Origin: Mesorhizobium sp.
GTDB taxonomy: Bacteria > Pseudomonadota > Alphaproteobacteria > Rhizobiales > Rhizobiaceae
Assembly (NCBI GenBank): GCA_004020645.1
Contig: SAQL01000005.1
Location: 213,903 to 277,902 of the forward strand
Direction: 5' to 3'
Length of the DNA: 64,000 nucleotides
Of this stretch, positions 51,818 through 61,635 are shown piece after piece. The notes under the pieces are model-generated. The model ran no database searches. It saw only the letters and a list, made by a program, of their open reading frames with translations, and had not been told where the DNA came from. A program made the position numbers and the translations under genes. Every line of letters begins with the position of its first letter. The stretch's first letter is position 1.

Positions 51818-52924
51818 TTACTTCACGACGGCGCCAACGATAGCATCCCAGTTCGTGCTGATTTCCTTCTTGGCAGCGTTCTGTTCCTCCAAGGTGGGGA
51901 ATATCGCTTTTTCGTAGTTCTCGGCGGCCGGCAGCTTGTCCAGCATCTCCTTCGGGATCACGCCCTTTTTGGCGAGGTCATTGAAGCGGATCGGGTGGCA
52001 GTAGCCCTTCAGCCAGCCGAGCTGGCCTTCGTCCGAGTAGAGATACTCCATCCACAGCTTGGCGGCGTTCGGATGCGGCGCATAGGCGCTGATCGCCTGT
52101 ACGTAGACGCCTGCGACCACCGCGCTCTTTGGCACGACGATTTCGATTTCCGGATTGCCGGCCATCTTGTCGCGCATGGCGAGCAGGTTGTAGTCCCAGT
52201 TCATCACGATCGGTGTGGTGCCCTGGGCGACAGCTGCCGCTTCACCATCGACCGGCACGAAGTTGCCGGCATCGTTGAGCTGCTTGAAGAACTGCAGACC
52301 CTTGGCGGCGGCATCCTGGCCGCCGGTACCGCCAGCCGCGAGGCCCGAAGCGTAAACCGACATGACGGCGTTGTTCGATGTGCGCGGGTCACCGGCGAGC
52401 GCTACGGAGTTGGCATATTCCGGCTTCAGCAGGTCAGCCCAGTCCTGTGGTGCGTTCTGCACGACGGCCTTGTTCACGCCGAAGGCGAGCACGCCGTAGT
52501 AGTCGCCGTACCAGTAGCCGTCGGCATCCTTGGCGCTGTCAGGGATCGTATCCCAGGTCGACACCTTGTAGGGTTGGATCAGGCCGTCTGCCTTGGCCGA
52601 CGGACCAAAAGACAGGCCGACGTCGATGACATCAGGCGCCTGCGGGCCCTTATTGTCCTTGTTGGCCTTGATCGCCTCGATCTCGTCGCCGGAACCGGCA
52701 TCGGGATTGAGCTCGTTGATGGTGATTTCCGGATACTTCGCCTTGAAGCCGGCGATGACGTCGCCATAGCCGCACCAGCTGTGCGGCAGCGCGATGGTGG
52801 TGAGCTGGCCTTCCGCCTTGGCGGCGGCGACCAGTTCATCCATGGACTGCGCCGACGAGATGGCAGAGGTCGCCATCAGGGCGACGGCCGTAAGGGAAAG
52901 CACTTTTCCCGTGAATTTGAACAT
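51818..52924 (-). CDS. ABC importer periplasmic binding protein, PotD/AfuA-like
   Basis: 368 residues with a signal peptide cleaved near AISSAQS. SMDELVAAAKAEGQLTTIALPHSWCGYGDV starts a type II binding-protein fold; APDVIDVGLSFGP and NWDYNLLAMRDK belong to the polyamine/iron/phosphonate cluster. Ligand not determined. GGAGAG sits before the ATG. With the two permeases and ATPase it makes a full four-gene importer; the nearby amine genes make a polyamine-like ligand plausible. Confidence 0.87.
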   Translation of the reverse strand: MFKFTGKVLSLTAVALMATSAISSAQSMDELVAAAKAEGQLTTIALPHSWCGYGDVIAGFKAKYPEITINELNPDAGSGDEIEAIKANKDNKGPQAPDVIDVGLSFGPSAKADGLIQPYKVSTWDTIPDSAKDADGYWYGDYYGVLAFGVNKAVVQNAPQDWADLLKPEYANSVALAGDPRTSNNAVMSVYASGLAAGGTGGQDAAAKGLQFFKQLNDAGNFVPVDGEAAAVAQGTTPIVMNWDYNLLAMRDKMAGNPEIEIVVPKSAVVAGVYVQAISAYAPHPNAAKLWMEYLYSDEGQLGWLKGYCHPIRFNDLAKKGVIPKEMLDKLPAAENYEKAIFPTLEEQNAAKKEISTNWDAIVGAVVK

Positions 52925-53166
52925 GTGTTCTCTCCGTTGAACTGACGCCGTTGGACGCCTGCGATGCGGTATCGTTTTCGTGTGACAGCGCGATGAAAGC
53001 TTTGTGAAAGCGATGCCCTGCAGTACGAAAAAGTAAACTCTTTTTAACCGGCTGTAGCAATCGCTCCGCGATTATTTTTCCGGCTAACGAATTTCGGTCG
53101 TACCTTTCATCTCTTCCCCTTTCTTTGCCTCATTTCCCTGATCACTTTTCGGCGCGGAAAACCATC

Positions 53167-54339
53167 TCAGACAGTGCCGGCAATGGCGTTGTCGAGCAGC
53201 GTCAGCGCCGCCTTCCTGGTCAGCTTGACCGGGTTGCCGCCGGCGGTCGGATCGACCACCGCCATGTCGGCGATCAGGCCCTTGCGCTTCCTGTCCATGT
53301 CGAGCCCCTTGATCAGGCCCGGCAGCGAGTGCGGCACCTTCAACTCCTTGCGCAGCTTGACGACTGCCTTGGCGAAGCCGTCGAAGCCGCCCTTGATGCC
53401 GCAATAAGCCGCGAGCCGGGCAATGCGCACCTCGATGGCGTCGCGGTTGAAGGCCAGCACATAGGGCATGAACACGGCGTTGGTCATGCCGTGATGGGTA
53501 TCGTAGAGCGCGCCGATCGGATGCGACAGCGAGTGGATCGCGCCCAGCCCTTTCTGGAAGGCGGCGGCGCCCATCGCGGCCGCACTCATCATGTGGGCGC
53601 GGGCGACGAGATCCTTGCCATTGGCAAAGGCCTTCGGCAGGTTCTCGAAGACAAGGCGCACGCCTTCGACAGCGATGCCGTCGGCCATCGGATGATAGCC
53701 CGGCGCGCAATAGGCCTCGAGGCAGTGAGCAAGCGCGTCCATGCCGGTGCCGGCGGTGATGAAGCCCGGCATGCCGACCGACAGTTCCGGATCGGCGATG
53801 ACGATGGCCGGCAAGAGTTTCGGATGGAAGATGACCTTCTTGGTGTGGGTCGCTTCATTGGTGATGACGCCGGCGCGGCCGACTTCCGAGCCGGTACCGG
53901 CGGTGGTCGGCACGGCGATGATCGGCGCGATCGCATCGGAGTTGGCGCGCGTCCACCAGTCACCGATATCTTCGAAATCCCAGACCGGCCGCGTCTGGCC
54001 GGCCTGGAAAGCGATCAGCTTGCCGAGGTCGAGCGCCGAGCCGCCGCCGAAGGCGATGACGCCGTCATGCTTGCCGTTCTTGAACACGGCAATGCCGGCG
54101 GTCAGATTGGAGTCGACCGGGTTCGGCTTCACCTCGGAAAACATGCCATAGGGCACCCTGGCGTCGTCGAGGATCTTCAGCGTCGAGGCGACCACCGGCA
54201 ACTTCGCCAGCCCCGGATCGGTAACGAACAGCGGCCGTTTGATGCCGGTCGCATCAAGCACTTCGGGCAATTCCTTGATGCGCCCCGCGCCGAACCGCAC
54301 GGTTGTCGGATAGTTCCATTTGGAAATCAATTTTGTCAT
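53167..54339 (-). CDS. Iron-containing alcohol dehydrogenase
   Basis: 390 residues, group III alcohol dehydrogenase. GGGSALDLGKLIAF binds NAD, PTTAGTGSEV is the family signature, and the metal-ligating Asp/His set falls in GMDALAHCLEAY, SLSHPIGALYDTHHG. It probably reduces or oxidises a short aldehyde/alcohol made in the amine pathway. Last gene of the leftward cluster, 17 bases past the aldehyde dehydrogenase. Confidence 0.92.
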   Translation of the reverse strand: MTKLISKWNYPTTVRFGAGRIKELPEVLDATGIKRPLFVTDPGLAKLPVVASTLKILDDARVPYGMFSEVKPNPVDSNLTAGIAVFKNGKHDGVIAFGGGSALDLGKLIAFQAGQTRPVWDFEDIGDWWTRANSDAIAPIIAVPTTAGTGSEVGRAGVITNEATHTKKVIFHPKLLPAIVIADPELSVGMPGFITAGTGMDALAHCLEAYCAPGYHPMADGIAVEGVRLVFENLPKAFANGKDLVARAHMMSAAAMGAAAFQKGLGAIHSLSHPIGALYDTHHGMTNAVFMPYVLAFNRDAIEVRIARLAAYCGIKGGFDGFAKAVVKLRKELKVPHSLPGLIKGLDMDRKRKGLIADMAVVDPTAGGNPVKLTRKAALTLLDNAIAGTV

Positions 54340-54356
54340 TTTTATCTTTCAGAAAA

Positions 54357-55745
54357 TCAGATGGCTTCACGCAGATGATATGATTTCGGCCTCGTCAGAT
54401 TGTCGTAGCCGATGGCCGACAGCGCCGCGCCCTTGCCTGTGTCCTTTACGCCGGTCCAGACCAGCGCCGGATCGAGATAGTCGCAGCGGTTCATGAACAC
54501 GGTGCCGGTCTCGATGCGATCGCCGATCGCCGCAGCATGCTCGGTGTCGCGCGTCCAGATCGAAGCCGTCAGCCCGTAGGGGCTATCGTTCATCAGCGCG
54601 ATCGCCTCCTCGTCGTTACGCACCTTCATGATGCCGACGATCGGCCCAAAGCTCTCCTCGCGCATGACGCTCATCTGGTGGTCGACCTCGGTCAGCACTT
54701 CGGGCGCCAGGTAAGGCGAGCCTTGCTCGTCGTTGGCCACCTTCATGTTGATGTGCGCCTTGGCGCCCTTGCGCAACGCCTCGGCCTTCTGCTCGCGGAT
54801 CAGGTCGGCGAAGCGCGCCTGGGCCATCGGCCCCATCGTCGTCGCCTGGTCGAGCGGGTTGCCGACGACATAGTTCTTGGTTTCGGCGATGAAGCCTTCG
54901 ACGAACTCGTCATAGACCTTCTCGTGGACATAGACGCGCTCGATGCCGCAGCAGCACTGGCCGGAATTGTAGAAGGCGCCGTCGACCAAATTGGCGACGG
55001 CATGGTCCATCTTGGCGTCGCCCAGGACATAGGCCGGGTCCTTGCCGCCGAGTTCGAGGCCGAGCGTCATGAAGGTGCCCGCCGCGGCCTTTTCGATGGC
55101 GCGGCCACCGGCAACCGACCCGGTGAAATTGACATGGTCGATCTTGCCTGAGCCGAGCAGTTTTTCGGTCTGCGCGTGGTTCATGACGAGGTTCTGGAAC
55201 AGGCCCTTGGGCAGGCCGGCCTTGTCGAACGCCTGTTGAAAGCGTTCGCCGACCAGCAGCGTCTGCGCCGCGTGCTTGAGGATGACGGCGCTGCCGGCCA
55301 TCAGCGCCGGCACGATGGTGTTGACGGCGGTGAGATAGGGATAGTTCCACGGCGCGATCACCATGACCACGCCGAGCGGCACCTTCTTCACATAGCGGCG
55401 AAACCCGTCCTTCGGATTGGAGGCCATCACCGGCTTGAGTGCCGCTTCGGCGATCTCGACCATGTGGCTGGTACGTTCCTTGACGCCGCCGAACTCGCCG
55501 CCATAGCGCACCGGACGACCCATCTGCCAGGCGATCTCCGGCACGATCTCGTCGGTCATGGCGATCAGCGCTTCCAGCATGGCAAGCATGTATTTGCCGC
55601 GCTCGACGATCGGCGTCTCAGCCCATTTCTCCTGCGCCGCCTTGGCACGCTCGACCGCCGCATTGATCGCCTGATCCGTGGCCACAGGCCGTTCGGCATA
55701 GATCGAACCATCGACGGGAGATTTTATCTTGACCGTTTCGGTCAT
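54357..55745 (-). CDS. Aldehyde dehydrogenase of the amine cluster
   Basis: 462 residues. VIAPWNYPY, LELGGKDPAYV (general base) and NSGQCCCGIERVYVHE (catalytic Cys) are present; the short N-terminus and C-terminal form are like aminoaldehyde/succinate-semialdehyde enzymes. Beside a glutamine-synthetase-like ligase, oxidation of a gamma-glutamyl-aminoaldehyde or similar product is a reasonable role. Confidence 0.9.
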   Translation of the reverse strand: MTETVKIKSPVDGSIYAERPVATDQAINAAVERAKAAQEKWAETPIVERGKYMLAMLEALIAMTDEIVPEIAWQMGRPVRYGGEFGGVKERTSHMVEIAEAALKPVMASNPKDGFRRYVKKVPLGVVMVIAPWNYPYLTAVNTIVPALMAGSAVILKHAAQTLLVGERFQQAFDKAGLPKGLFQNLVMNHAQTEKLLGSGKIDHVNFTGSVAGGRAIEKAAAGTFMTLGLELGGKDPAYVLGDAKMDHAVANLVDGAFYNSGQCCCGIERVYVHEKVYDEFVEGFIAETKNYVVGNPLDQATTMGPMAQARFADLIREQKAEALRKGAKAHINMKVANDEQGSPYLAPEVLTEVDHQMSVMREESFGPIVGIMKVRNDEEAIALMNDSPYGLTASIWTRDTEHAAAIGDRIETGTVFMNRCDYLDPALVWTGVKDTGKGAALSAIGYDNLTRPKSYHLREAI

Positions 55746-55832
55746 TCCTTGAGTCCTCGCAATTTATGACAATCTCGGTTTTGAGCCGCCCGCCCGTCCG
55801 GCGGCAAAGCTGAACGGCGACGCTGGCGTAGT

Positions 55833-57203
55833 TTAGTACCGCTCAAATCCCCTGTGCAGTTCCCAATCGGTAATGCGGCGGTCGTATTCGAACTGCTCCC
55901 AGTGCGCCGTATGGACATAATGCTCGAGCACGCCGTCGCCGAGCGCCTGCTTCAGCATCTCCGATTTCGCCAGCGTCTCGGTGGCATCACGCAGGGTCTT
56001 CGGAATTTCCGGCAGCTGCGAGGCTTGATAGGCATCGCCGACGAAGGGTTTTTGCAGTTCAAGCTTTTCGTCGATGCCGGCAAGGCCGGCCGCGATCAGC
56101 GCGGCGAAGGCGAGATAGGGGTTCAGATCGGCGCCGCCGATGCGGCATTCCATGCGGATGCCCTTGGTGCCCTCGCCGCACAGGCGGAAACCGGCGGTGC
56201 GATTGTCCTCGCTCCACATGATCTTGGTCGGCGCAAAGGTGCCGGCCTGGAAGCGCTTGTAGGAGTTGACGTAGGGCGCCAGGAACCAGGTGAATTCCTT
56301 GGCATATTTGAGCTGGCCCGCCGCCCATTGCTGGCCGAGCGTCGACAGTGTCCAGTCGGCCTTCTTGTCGTAGAAAAGCGGCGTCTCGCCGTCGGCGCTC
56401 CACAGCGAATTGTGGATGTGGCTGGAATTGCCGGCCAGCCCGTAATTGTACTTGGCCATGAACGAAATCGCCTTGCCTTCGGACTCGGCGATTTCCTTGG
56501 CGCCGTTCTTCAGGATGACGTGGCGGTCGGCCATCTCGAGCGCCTCGGCATAACGCACATTGATTTCTTCCTGGCCCGGACCCCACTCGCCCTTGGAGTT
56601 CTCGATCGGAATGCCGGCCGCTTGCATCTCGTTGCGCAGCCGGCGCATGACGCCTTCTTCCTTGGTGGTGATGCCGATCTGGTAGTCGCCGATATAGGGT
56701 GAGGCTGTGTCGAGGCCTTGCCAGTGCTTCTTGCGTGCGGAATCGTAGGTTTCGCTGAACAGATAGAATTCAAGTTCGGAGGCGAAATAGCCGAGATAGC
56801 CGCGTTCGCTCAGCCGTTTGACCTGCTTCTTCAGGATGGCGCGCGGCGAATGCGGCAGGTCGTCATGGCTGTGGTGGTCGAGCACGTCGCAGATCACCAG
56901 CGCCGTCTTTTCCAGCCATGGAATGCGCCGCAGCGTCGACAGATCGGGCTTCATGACGAAGTCGCCATAACCCTTCGACCAGCTCGCCGCCTTGTAGCCG
57001 GGCACCGGCTCCATATCGATGTCGGCGGCCAGGAGATAGTTGCAGCCATGCGTCTCGTCATGGGCGGAATCGACGAAATACTGTGCCAGGAACCGCTTTC
57101 CCGCCAGCCGCCCCTGCATGTCGACAATGCACGCCAGCACCGTGTCGACCTCACCGCTGGAGACCGCTTTCTTCAACTGATCGAACGAAAAATTTCCGGC
57201 CAT
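55833..57203 (-). CDS. Glutamine-synthetase-family ligase (gamma-glutamylpolyamine synthetase-like)
   Basis: 456 residues from ATG 57203, where GGAG is nine bases upstream; a TTG start at 57245 would add 14 residues. ELEFYLF, GEWGPGQEEINVRYAEALEMAD and AGNSSHIHNSLW are the metal/ATP-site motifs, and NRTAGFRLCGEG with RMECRIGGADLNPYLA the glutamate-binding ones. It lacks the adenylylation region of GlnA. Relatives couple glutamate to putrescine or other amines. The neighbouring permease, ALDH and ADH fit that role. Confidence 0.88.
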   Translation of the reverse strand: MAGNFSFDQLKKAVSSGEVDTVLACIVDMQGRLAGKRFLAQYFVDSAHDETHGCNYLLAADIDMEPVPGYKAASWSKGYGDFVMKPDLSTLRRIPWLEKTALVICDVLDHHSHDDLPHSPRAILKKQVKRLSERGYLGYFASELEFYLFSETYDSARKKHWQGLDTASPYIGDYQIGITTKEEGVMRRLRNEMQAAGIPIENSKGEWGPGQEEINVRYAEALEMADRHVILKNGAKEIAESEGKAISFMAKYNYGLAGNSSHIHNSLWSADGETPLFYDKKADWTLSTLGQQWAAGQLKYAKEFTWFLAPYVNSYKRFQAGTFAPTKIMWSEDNRTAGFRLCGEGTKGIRMECRIGGADLNPYLAFAALIAAGLAGIDEKLELQKPFVGDAYQASQLPEIPKTLRDATETLAKSEMLKQALGDGVLEHYVHTAHWEQFEYDRRITDWELHRGFERY

Positions 57204-57296
57204 TCTTGCAAGCTCCGCCGCCTTTGTGGCGCTTCGAGAGTTCAAATCTGGACCCGGCCGCGGGAAGCGGCCGGGTGGTTTCGGGTTCGAGACAGG

Positions 57297-58811
57297 TCAG
57301 GCTTTCTGCGCGTGCTCCAGCGCGAACTCTTCTTCCGGCGACAGGATTAGCTTGTGACGGCCGACCAGCCCGAAATAGATGATCGCGATGGCGAACCACA
57401 CCGCCACCCACACCACGCCCTTGGTGAAGTTCGCGTCCTGAATCTGGTAGAGCAGGGTGACTATGCCGATGATGATCGTCAGCACGGCACCCGGGACGCC
57501 GAGCGGGCTGCGATAGGGACGTTCCATGTTCGGCTGGTTCTGACGCAGCAAGATGAAGGACACCGCCTGCAGGATGTAAGAGAACATGGCACCGAACACC
57601 GCCATGTTCAGCAACACCGAGCCGATGAGCGAACCGGCTGTAGCGCCGCCCAGCGCGAACCACATGATCAGCATGATGCCGAAGCCGACGATGGCGCCCG
57701 CGAACATCGCCACATACGGCGTCTTGTAGGATTTGTGAGTGACCGACAGCGCCGAGGGGAAATAGCCGGCGCGACTCAGCGAATAGACCTGCCGGCCCAT
57801 GGCGAAGATGATGGTGTGGAAGCTTGCGATCAATCCAATCAGCGCGATGACGCCAAGCAGCACTGCGCCGGAGTCGCCATAAATTGCCCGGAACCCGTCA
57901 AGCAAAGGCTCGCCGGAAGTGGCGAGCTTGAAGGAACCCACTCCGACGACCGACGGGTTGAGCAGCACGATCATGAAGGCCGAGACCATCAGCGTCAGCA
58001 TGCCGGCGATAATGCCGCGCGGCATGTCGCGCTTGGGGTCGACCGATTCTTCCGCCGCCAGCGGAAGCTGCTCGATCGCCAGGAACAGCCAAACCGCAAA
58101 AGGCAACGTCGCCAGCACGCCCGAGAAGCCGAACGGGAACATCGAGCCATTGCCTTCGGGAAGCTCCATCGCCGCTCCGTCCGGGCCGACGCCGATGTTC
58201 AGCGCCCAGCGCGAAAAGTCCATGCTCGGAATGGCGCTGATCCAGAACACGATCAGCACGGCGAGCGACAGCAGCGTGACGATCAGGGTGACGCGGAAGG
58301 ACAGCGCGACGCCGAAGATATTCAACGCCAGGAACACGGCATAGGTCACCAGCCACCAGAGTGGTGGCCAGACGCTGGAGTCGGGAAAGGCGACCGACCA
58401 GATGCCTCCCATATAGGAGCCAATGAAGAAGGCGATGACGGCGGGCGTCACGACATACTCGACGTTTTCGCAAAGCCCGGTGATGAAGCCGCCCCACGGC
58501 CCCATCGCCGTCCGGGCGAAGGAGTATGCAGCGCCGGTGTGCGGCAAAGCCGGGCTCATCTCGGCGATCGAGAAGACGAGGCCGATATACATGATGGCGA
58601 TGATGATGCCGGCCACCAGCATGCCGCCCCAGCCGCCTGTCCCGAATCCGAAATTCCAGCCCGAAAAATGTCCGGATATGACGGCACCGACGCCGAGCGC
58701 CCACAGATGCCAGACATTGGCGTGACGCACCAGTTGCCGGTTCTCGAAATAAGATTTGTCGCGCTTCGCGTATGCGACGCTACCGACTTGCTTCGTATTA
58801 CCGCCTGCCAT
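57297..58811 (-). CDS. APC-superfamily amino acid/amine permease
   Basis: 504 residues, 12 membrane segments. GAVISGHFSGWNFGFGTGGWGG near residue 38 is the glycine-rich first helix of amine/ethanolamine-type APC permeases, followed by SPALPHTGAAYSFARTAMG. It is inner-membrane uptake, placed between the amidohydrolase and the ligase in one leftward run. Probable substrate is an amine or amino acid used by the cluster. Confidence 0.9.
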   Translation of the reverse strand: MAGGNTKQVGSVAYAKRDKSYFENRQLVRHANVWHLWALGVGAVISGHFSGWNFGFGTGGWGGMLVAGIIIAIMYIGLVFSIAEMSPALPHTGAAYSFARTAMGPWGGFITGLCENVEYVVTPAVIAFFIGSYMGGIWSVAFPDSSVWPPLWWLVTYAVFLALNIFGVALSFRVTLIVTLLSLAVLIVFWISAIPSMDFSRWALNIGVGPDGAAMELPEGNGSMFPFGFSGVLATLPFAVWLFLAIEQLPLAAEESVDPKRDMPRGIIAGMLTLMVSAFMIVLLNPSVVGVGSFKLATSGEPLLDGFRAIYGDSGAVLLGVIALIGLIASFHTIIFAMGRQVYSLSRAGYFPSALSVTHKSYKTPYVAMFAGAIVGFGIMLIMWFALGGATAGSLIGSVLLNMAVFGAMFSYILQAVSFILLRQNQPNMERPYRSPLGVPGAVLTIIIGIVTLLYQIQDANFTKGVVWVAVWFAIAIIYFGLVGRHKLILSPEEEFALEHAQKA

Positions 58812-58832
58812 TTGAAAGTCCCCTTCTTCTTG

Positions 58833-59654
58833 TCAGTTGACCGGTTCCACCGGATGGCCGAGCCCGCGCCGGCCGGATCCCTGGGATCCAGATGACGGCT
58901 CGAGATCGGAAAAAATCCCCGTCAGCAGATCCGCCCATTTTCGCTGCCCGGCTTCGTCGGATATTTCGTCGTTGCGGATTTCGATCATCGCGCATGGTAG
59001 CCCCTGCGGGCGAGCGTGGCGTTCCAGCGTAAAATAGACGCGGTCGGCCGGCGAATAGGGTTCGTTGACGCCGACCGTGACGCCGGCGAGCCGCTGCAGC
59101 GCGGCGACAAGCGGCGCTGCCAGCCGGCGATCCTGGTCATGGATGATGCCGATGTGCCAAGGCCGGCTCATACCTTTGTAGACCGGGGTGAAGGAATGGA
59201 TTGAAACCAGCCGCGTCTCCTGCCCGCGCGCTAGCCTTGTGTCGATGATACTCGCGACTGCATCATGGAAGGGTTGCCAGGACAGGGCGATGCGCGCGGC
59301 GCGCTGCTTTTGCGACAGGCCGGCATTGCCCGGAATGGCCGTGGTCTCGCTGACCGGCGGCACCAGATCGGGCGCATCCAGTGGCCGGTTGCAGTCGATG
59401 ACAAGCCGCGAGATGCGGGTCTCGACCAGCGTGGCGTCAAGCGCCTCGGCCATGCGGCGGGCGACCGCAATCGCGCCGGGGTCCCAGGCGATGTGGCGGG
59501 AGAGCTCTTCGGCAGCAAGGCCGAGCGTTCCGAATTCCGGCGGCAGGAAGTTGGAGGCGTGGTCGCAGGTCAGCACGAAAGGGCTCGATCCGCCGGGGTT
59601 CGTCACCCTCACGGCTTCAGGCGATGCAAGGCTGGCGGGCCGTGCTGTCTCCAT
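58833..59654 (-). CDS. N-formylglutamate amidohydrolase family protein (second)
   Basis: 273 residues. FVLTCDHASNFLPPEFGTLGL, HIAWDPGAIAVARRMAEALDA and VSIHSFTPVYKG are the shorter branch of this family, clearly diverged from the 318-residue member at 9422. It is first in the leftward cluster, divergent from the RpiR gene. It may release an acid from an N-acylated amino acid or amine rather than serve histidine use, since no hut genes are near. Confidence 0.83.
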   Translation of the reverse strand: METARPASLASPEAVRVTNPGGSSPFVLTCDHASNFLPPEFGTLGLAAEELSRHIAWDPGAIAVARRMAEALDATLVETRISRLVIDCNRPLDAPDLVPPVSETTAIPGNAGLSQKQRAARIALSWQPFHDAVASIIDTRLARGQETRLVSIHSFTPVYKGMSRPWHIGIIHDQDRRLAAPLVAALQRLAGVTVGVNEPYSPADRVYFTLERHARPQGLPCAMIEIRNDEISDEAGQRKWADLLTGIFSDLEPSSGSQGSGRRGLGHPVEPVN

Positions 59655-59806
59655 TATCCTGTCGTCCCCGCGGAGCGCTGTACCGTATGTTACGTATTTT
59701 GCCTCATTGCGTCCCTGTGGATGATTTCATACAGTTTGTCGGGCTTTGTCAAACGCGATTTCGGGTCAAATGCGATTTCGGCAAAACGGCCAGGCATGGG
59801 GAAAAG

Positions 59807-60634
59807 ATGATTTCGAGCATTGCCGAACTGATCTCGGACCGCATCGGTACGATGCCGGCGGGCGAGCGCCGCGCAGCGCAAACGCTGATCGCCAGCTATC
59901 CGCTGATCGGCCTGAAGACTGTCGCCGAGTTCTCAGCTGCCGCCGGCGTCTCCTCGCCGACGATCCTGCGTTTCGTCGCCAGGCTCGGCTTCCAGAACTA
60001 CCCGGAATTCCAATCGGCGCTGCAGGACGAACTGGCGGCGCAACTGCAGTCGCCGGCGTCACGGACGCTCAACCCGCCATCGCCGAACGGCGGCGCGGTG
60101 TCACCGATGCTGGAGGCGACGCTCGACAACCTGCGTGAGACGTTCAGGCACTTGTCCGACAAGCAGCTTGCCGACATCGTCGCAAAGCTTGCCGACCGGC
60201 GCGGCAAGACATTCCTCATCGGCGGCCGCTTCACCGATCCGCTGGCCCGCTACATGGCGGCCCACCTCGCCATCATCCAGCCCAATGTGTTTCACCTGGC
60301 CGGACAGGAAAGCGTCTGGCGCGACCGGCTGATCGACATGGGCAAGCGCGACGTGCTGGTGATCTTCGACATCAGGCGCTACCAGGAAAGCCTGGTCCGC
60401 TTTGCCGAGACGGCGCATCAGCGCGGCGTGCAGATCGTGCTGTTCACCGACCAATGGCTATCGCCGATCGCCCGCTTCGCTCGCCATGTCATCGCCGGGC
60501 GCACCGCCGTGCCCTCGGCCTGGGACTCTTCGGCGGCCCTTTTCGTCGTGGCCGAAACGCTGATCGGCGCCGTCACCCGGCAGCTCGAGGCCGACGGCGC
60601 CAAACGCATCCGCGAGCTGGAGAGCCTGCGGTAG
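59807..60634 (+). CDS. RpiR/MurR-family transcriptional regulator
   Basis: 275 residues. An N-terminal helix-turn-helix (GLKTVAEFSAAAGVSSPTILRFVARLGF, about 35-65) is joined to a SIS domain (RGKTFLIGGRFTDPLARYMA). GGGGAAAAG directly precedes the ATG. It is divergent from the amine/amidohydrolase cluster and probably controls it; the shared 150-base promoter region is A/T-rich, but I cannot name the operator. Confidence 0.9.
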   Translation: MISSIAELISDRIGTMPAGERRAAQTLIASYPLIGLKTVAEFSAAAGVSSPTILRFVARLGFQNYPEFQSALQDELAAQLQSPASRTLNPPSPNGGAVSPMLEATLDNLRETFRHLSDKQLADIVAKLADRRGKTFLIGGRFTDPLARYMAAHLAIIQPNVFHLAGQESVWRDRLIDMGKRDVLVIFDIRRYQESLVRFAETAHQRGVQIVLFTDQWLSPIARFARHVIAGRTAVPSAWDSSAALFVVAETLIGAVTRQLEADGAKRIRELESLR

Positions 60635-60689
60635 GGCGTGCTTTCAGGTTGGCTTTTTGGGGTTGGCGTAGGAAAAGCTTGGGGGTCAA

Positions 60690-61080
60690 ATGAAGACGAT
60701 CGTTTTGGTTTCATGTGGGAACACCAAGCATCATTCACGCTCCCCAGCCAGCAACCTTTTATCAGGGTGATCTCTTCAAAAAGTCGCTCGCATATGCCAG
60801 GTCCCTGAAACCTGATGCAATTTATATCCTTTCAGCCAAGCACGGATTGGTGGGCCTGGATGATGAACTCGACCCTTATGAACTGACGCTGGCCAAAATG
60901 GGCGTAAAAGAGAGGCGAGCTTGGGCAAAAGGCGTCTGCGAACAACTGAGCGAGCACGTTGACCTCACGCGGGATAGACTCATTTTCCACCTGACATGCT
61001 GGCGGCAAGTTGCGCTATCATATCAACGCATCGCCATGAGGTTGGCAATCAGAGCTTTCTCCGCGGATGTGATCGGATAG
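60690..61080 (+). pseudogene. DUF6884-like gene broken by a one-base insertion
   Basis: ATG 60690, after GGGGG, opens with MKTIVLVSCGNTKHHSRSPA, then stops at 60768. One frame over, from the T4 run at 60757-60760, the sequence continues as YQGDLFKKSLAYARSLKPD and IYILSAKHGLVGLDDELDPYE to 61080. Removing one T joins them as SNLYQGDLFKK, the normal DUF6884 order. So the gene is frameshifted, or the extra T is a sequencing error or slippage site. Function of DUF6884 is unknown. Confidence 0.75.
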
Positions 61081-61202
61081 CTCTCGATGGGGGCTTTTTT
61101 TGCACGTTTGAACACCTTTGCAAGCCGCATCGCGAATGTGGGCTTTGTCTCCTGGGCCATTCTCTCTTTTGCTAATGCGAGGGAAGTCGTTTGCGAGTCC
61201 AT
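61023..61202 (-). CDS. Small hypothetical protein
   Basis: 59 residues from ATG 61202, with AAGGATAGG upstream. Basic, probably helical; ends LIANLMAMR. Its last 58 bases overlap the 3' end of the DUF6884-like gene on the other strand. No domain recognised. Confidence 0.35.
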   Translation of the reverse strand: MDSQTTSLALAKERMAQETKPTFAMRLAKVFKRAKKAPIESYPITSAEKALIANLMAMR

Positions 61203-61251
61203 CTGTTGCCTATCCTTCTGCATGCCGGCCGATGCTAGAGAAACATGGGGG

Positions 61252-61635
61252 TCAAAGGATTCCCCGACGGCGTCGTCCAAGGTGAAGCCAAGCCTCGCAC
61301 TGCTGTTTGATATACCGCCAGACGAACAGCAGGAGTGCCGACCCCAGTGCCCTGATGTGAGCGTTTCGCCAGTTGCGAACGCTTAGACGGAATCCAATCG
61401 GATCGCGCGCGGCGAGATCGCGCAGATAGCCTGCGTCAGGACGCGGATGCCGATCGGGCATGGTTGCCTCGCCCTTTGTTGCCATCGCCAATGCGCTTCC
61501 CGGGCTCCGGATAGCCTCGGCCCGCAAGTTGTGCGCGCGCTTCTTGTAGAACTCGAATACGTCCGACGTGACGCGCTGCGGGGTCTCGCCGACTCGTTCT
61601 AGGTCCAGCGGTAGCGGTTCGGCAGGAGCAAGCAT
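61252..61635 (-). CDS. Hypothetical protein, rhizobial type
   Basis: 127 residues. The ATG at 61635 has GGAGGG at ideal spacing, strong evidence for translation. MLAPAEPLPLDLERVG, VFEFYKKRAHNLRAEAIR and a C-terminal helix rich in hydrophobics (ALGSALLLFVWRYI) suggest a small, possibly membrane-touching protein. The function is unknown. Confidence 0.55.
   Translation of the reverse strand: MLAPAEPLPLDLERVGETPQRVTSDVFEFYKKRAHNLRAEAIRSPGSALAMATKGEATMPDRHPRPDAGYLRDLAARDPIGFRLSVRNWRNAHIRALGSALLLFVWRYIKQQCEAWLHLGRRRRGIL

Noticed and set aside
57354..58895. 513-codon open frame on the plus strand
   Set aside because: Antisense of the APC permease, with the same charged, low-complexity shadow composition.
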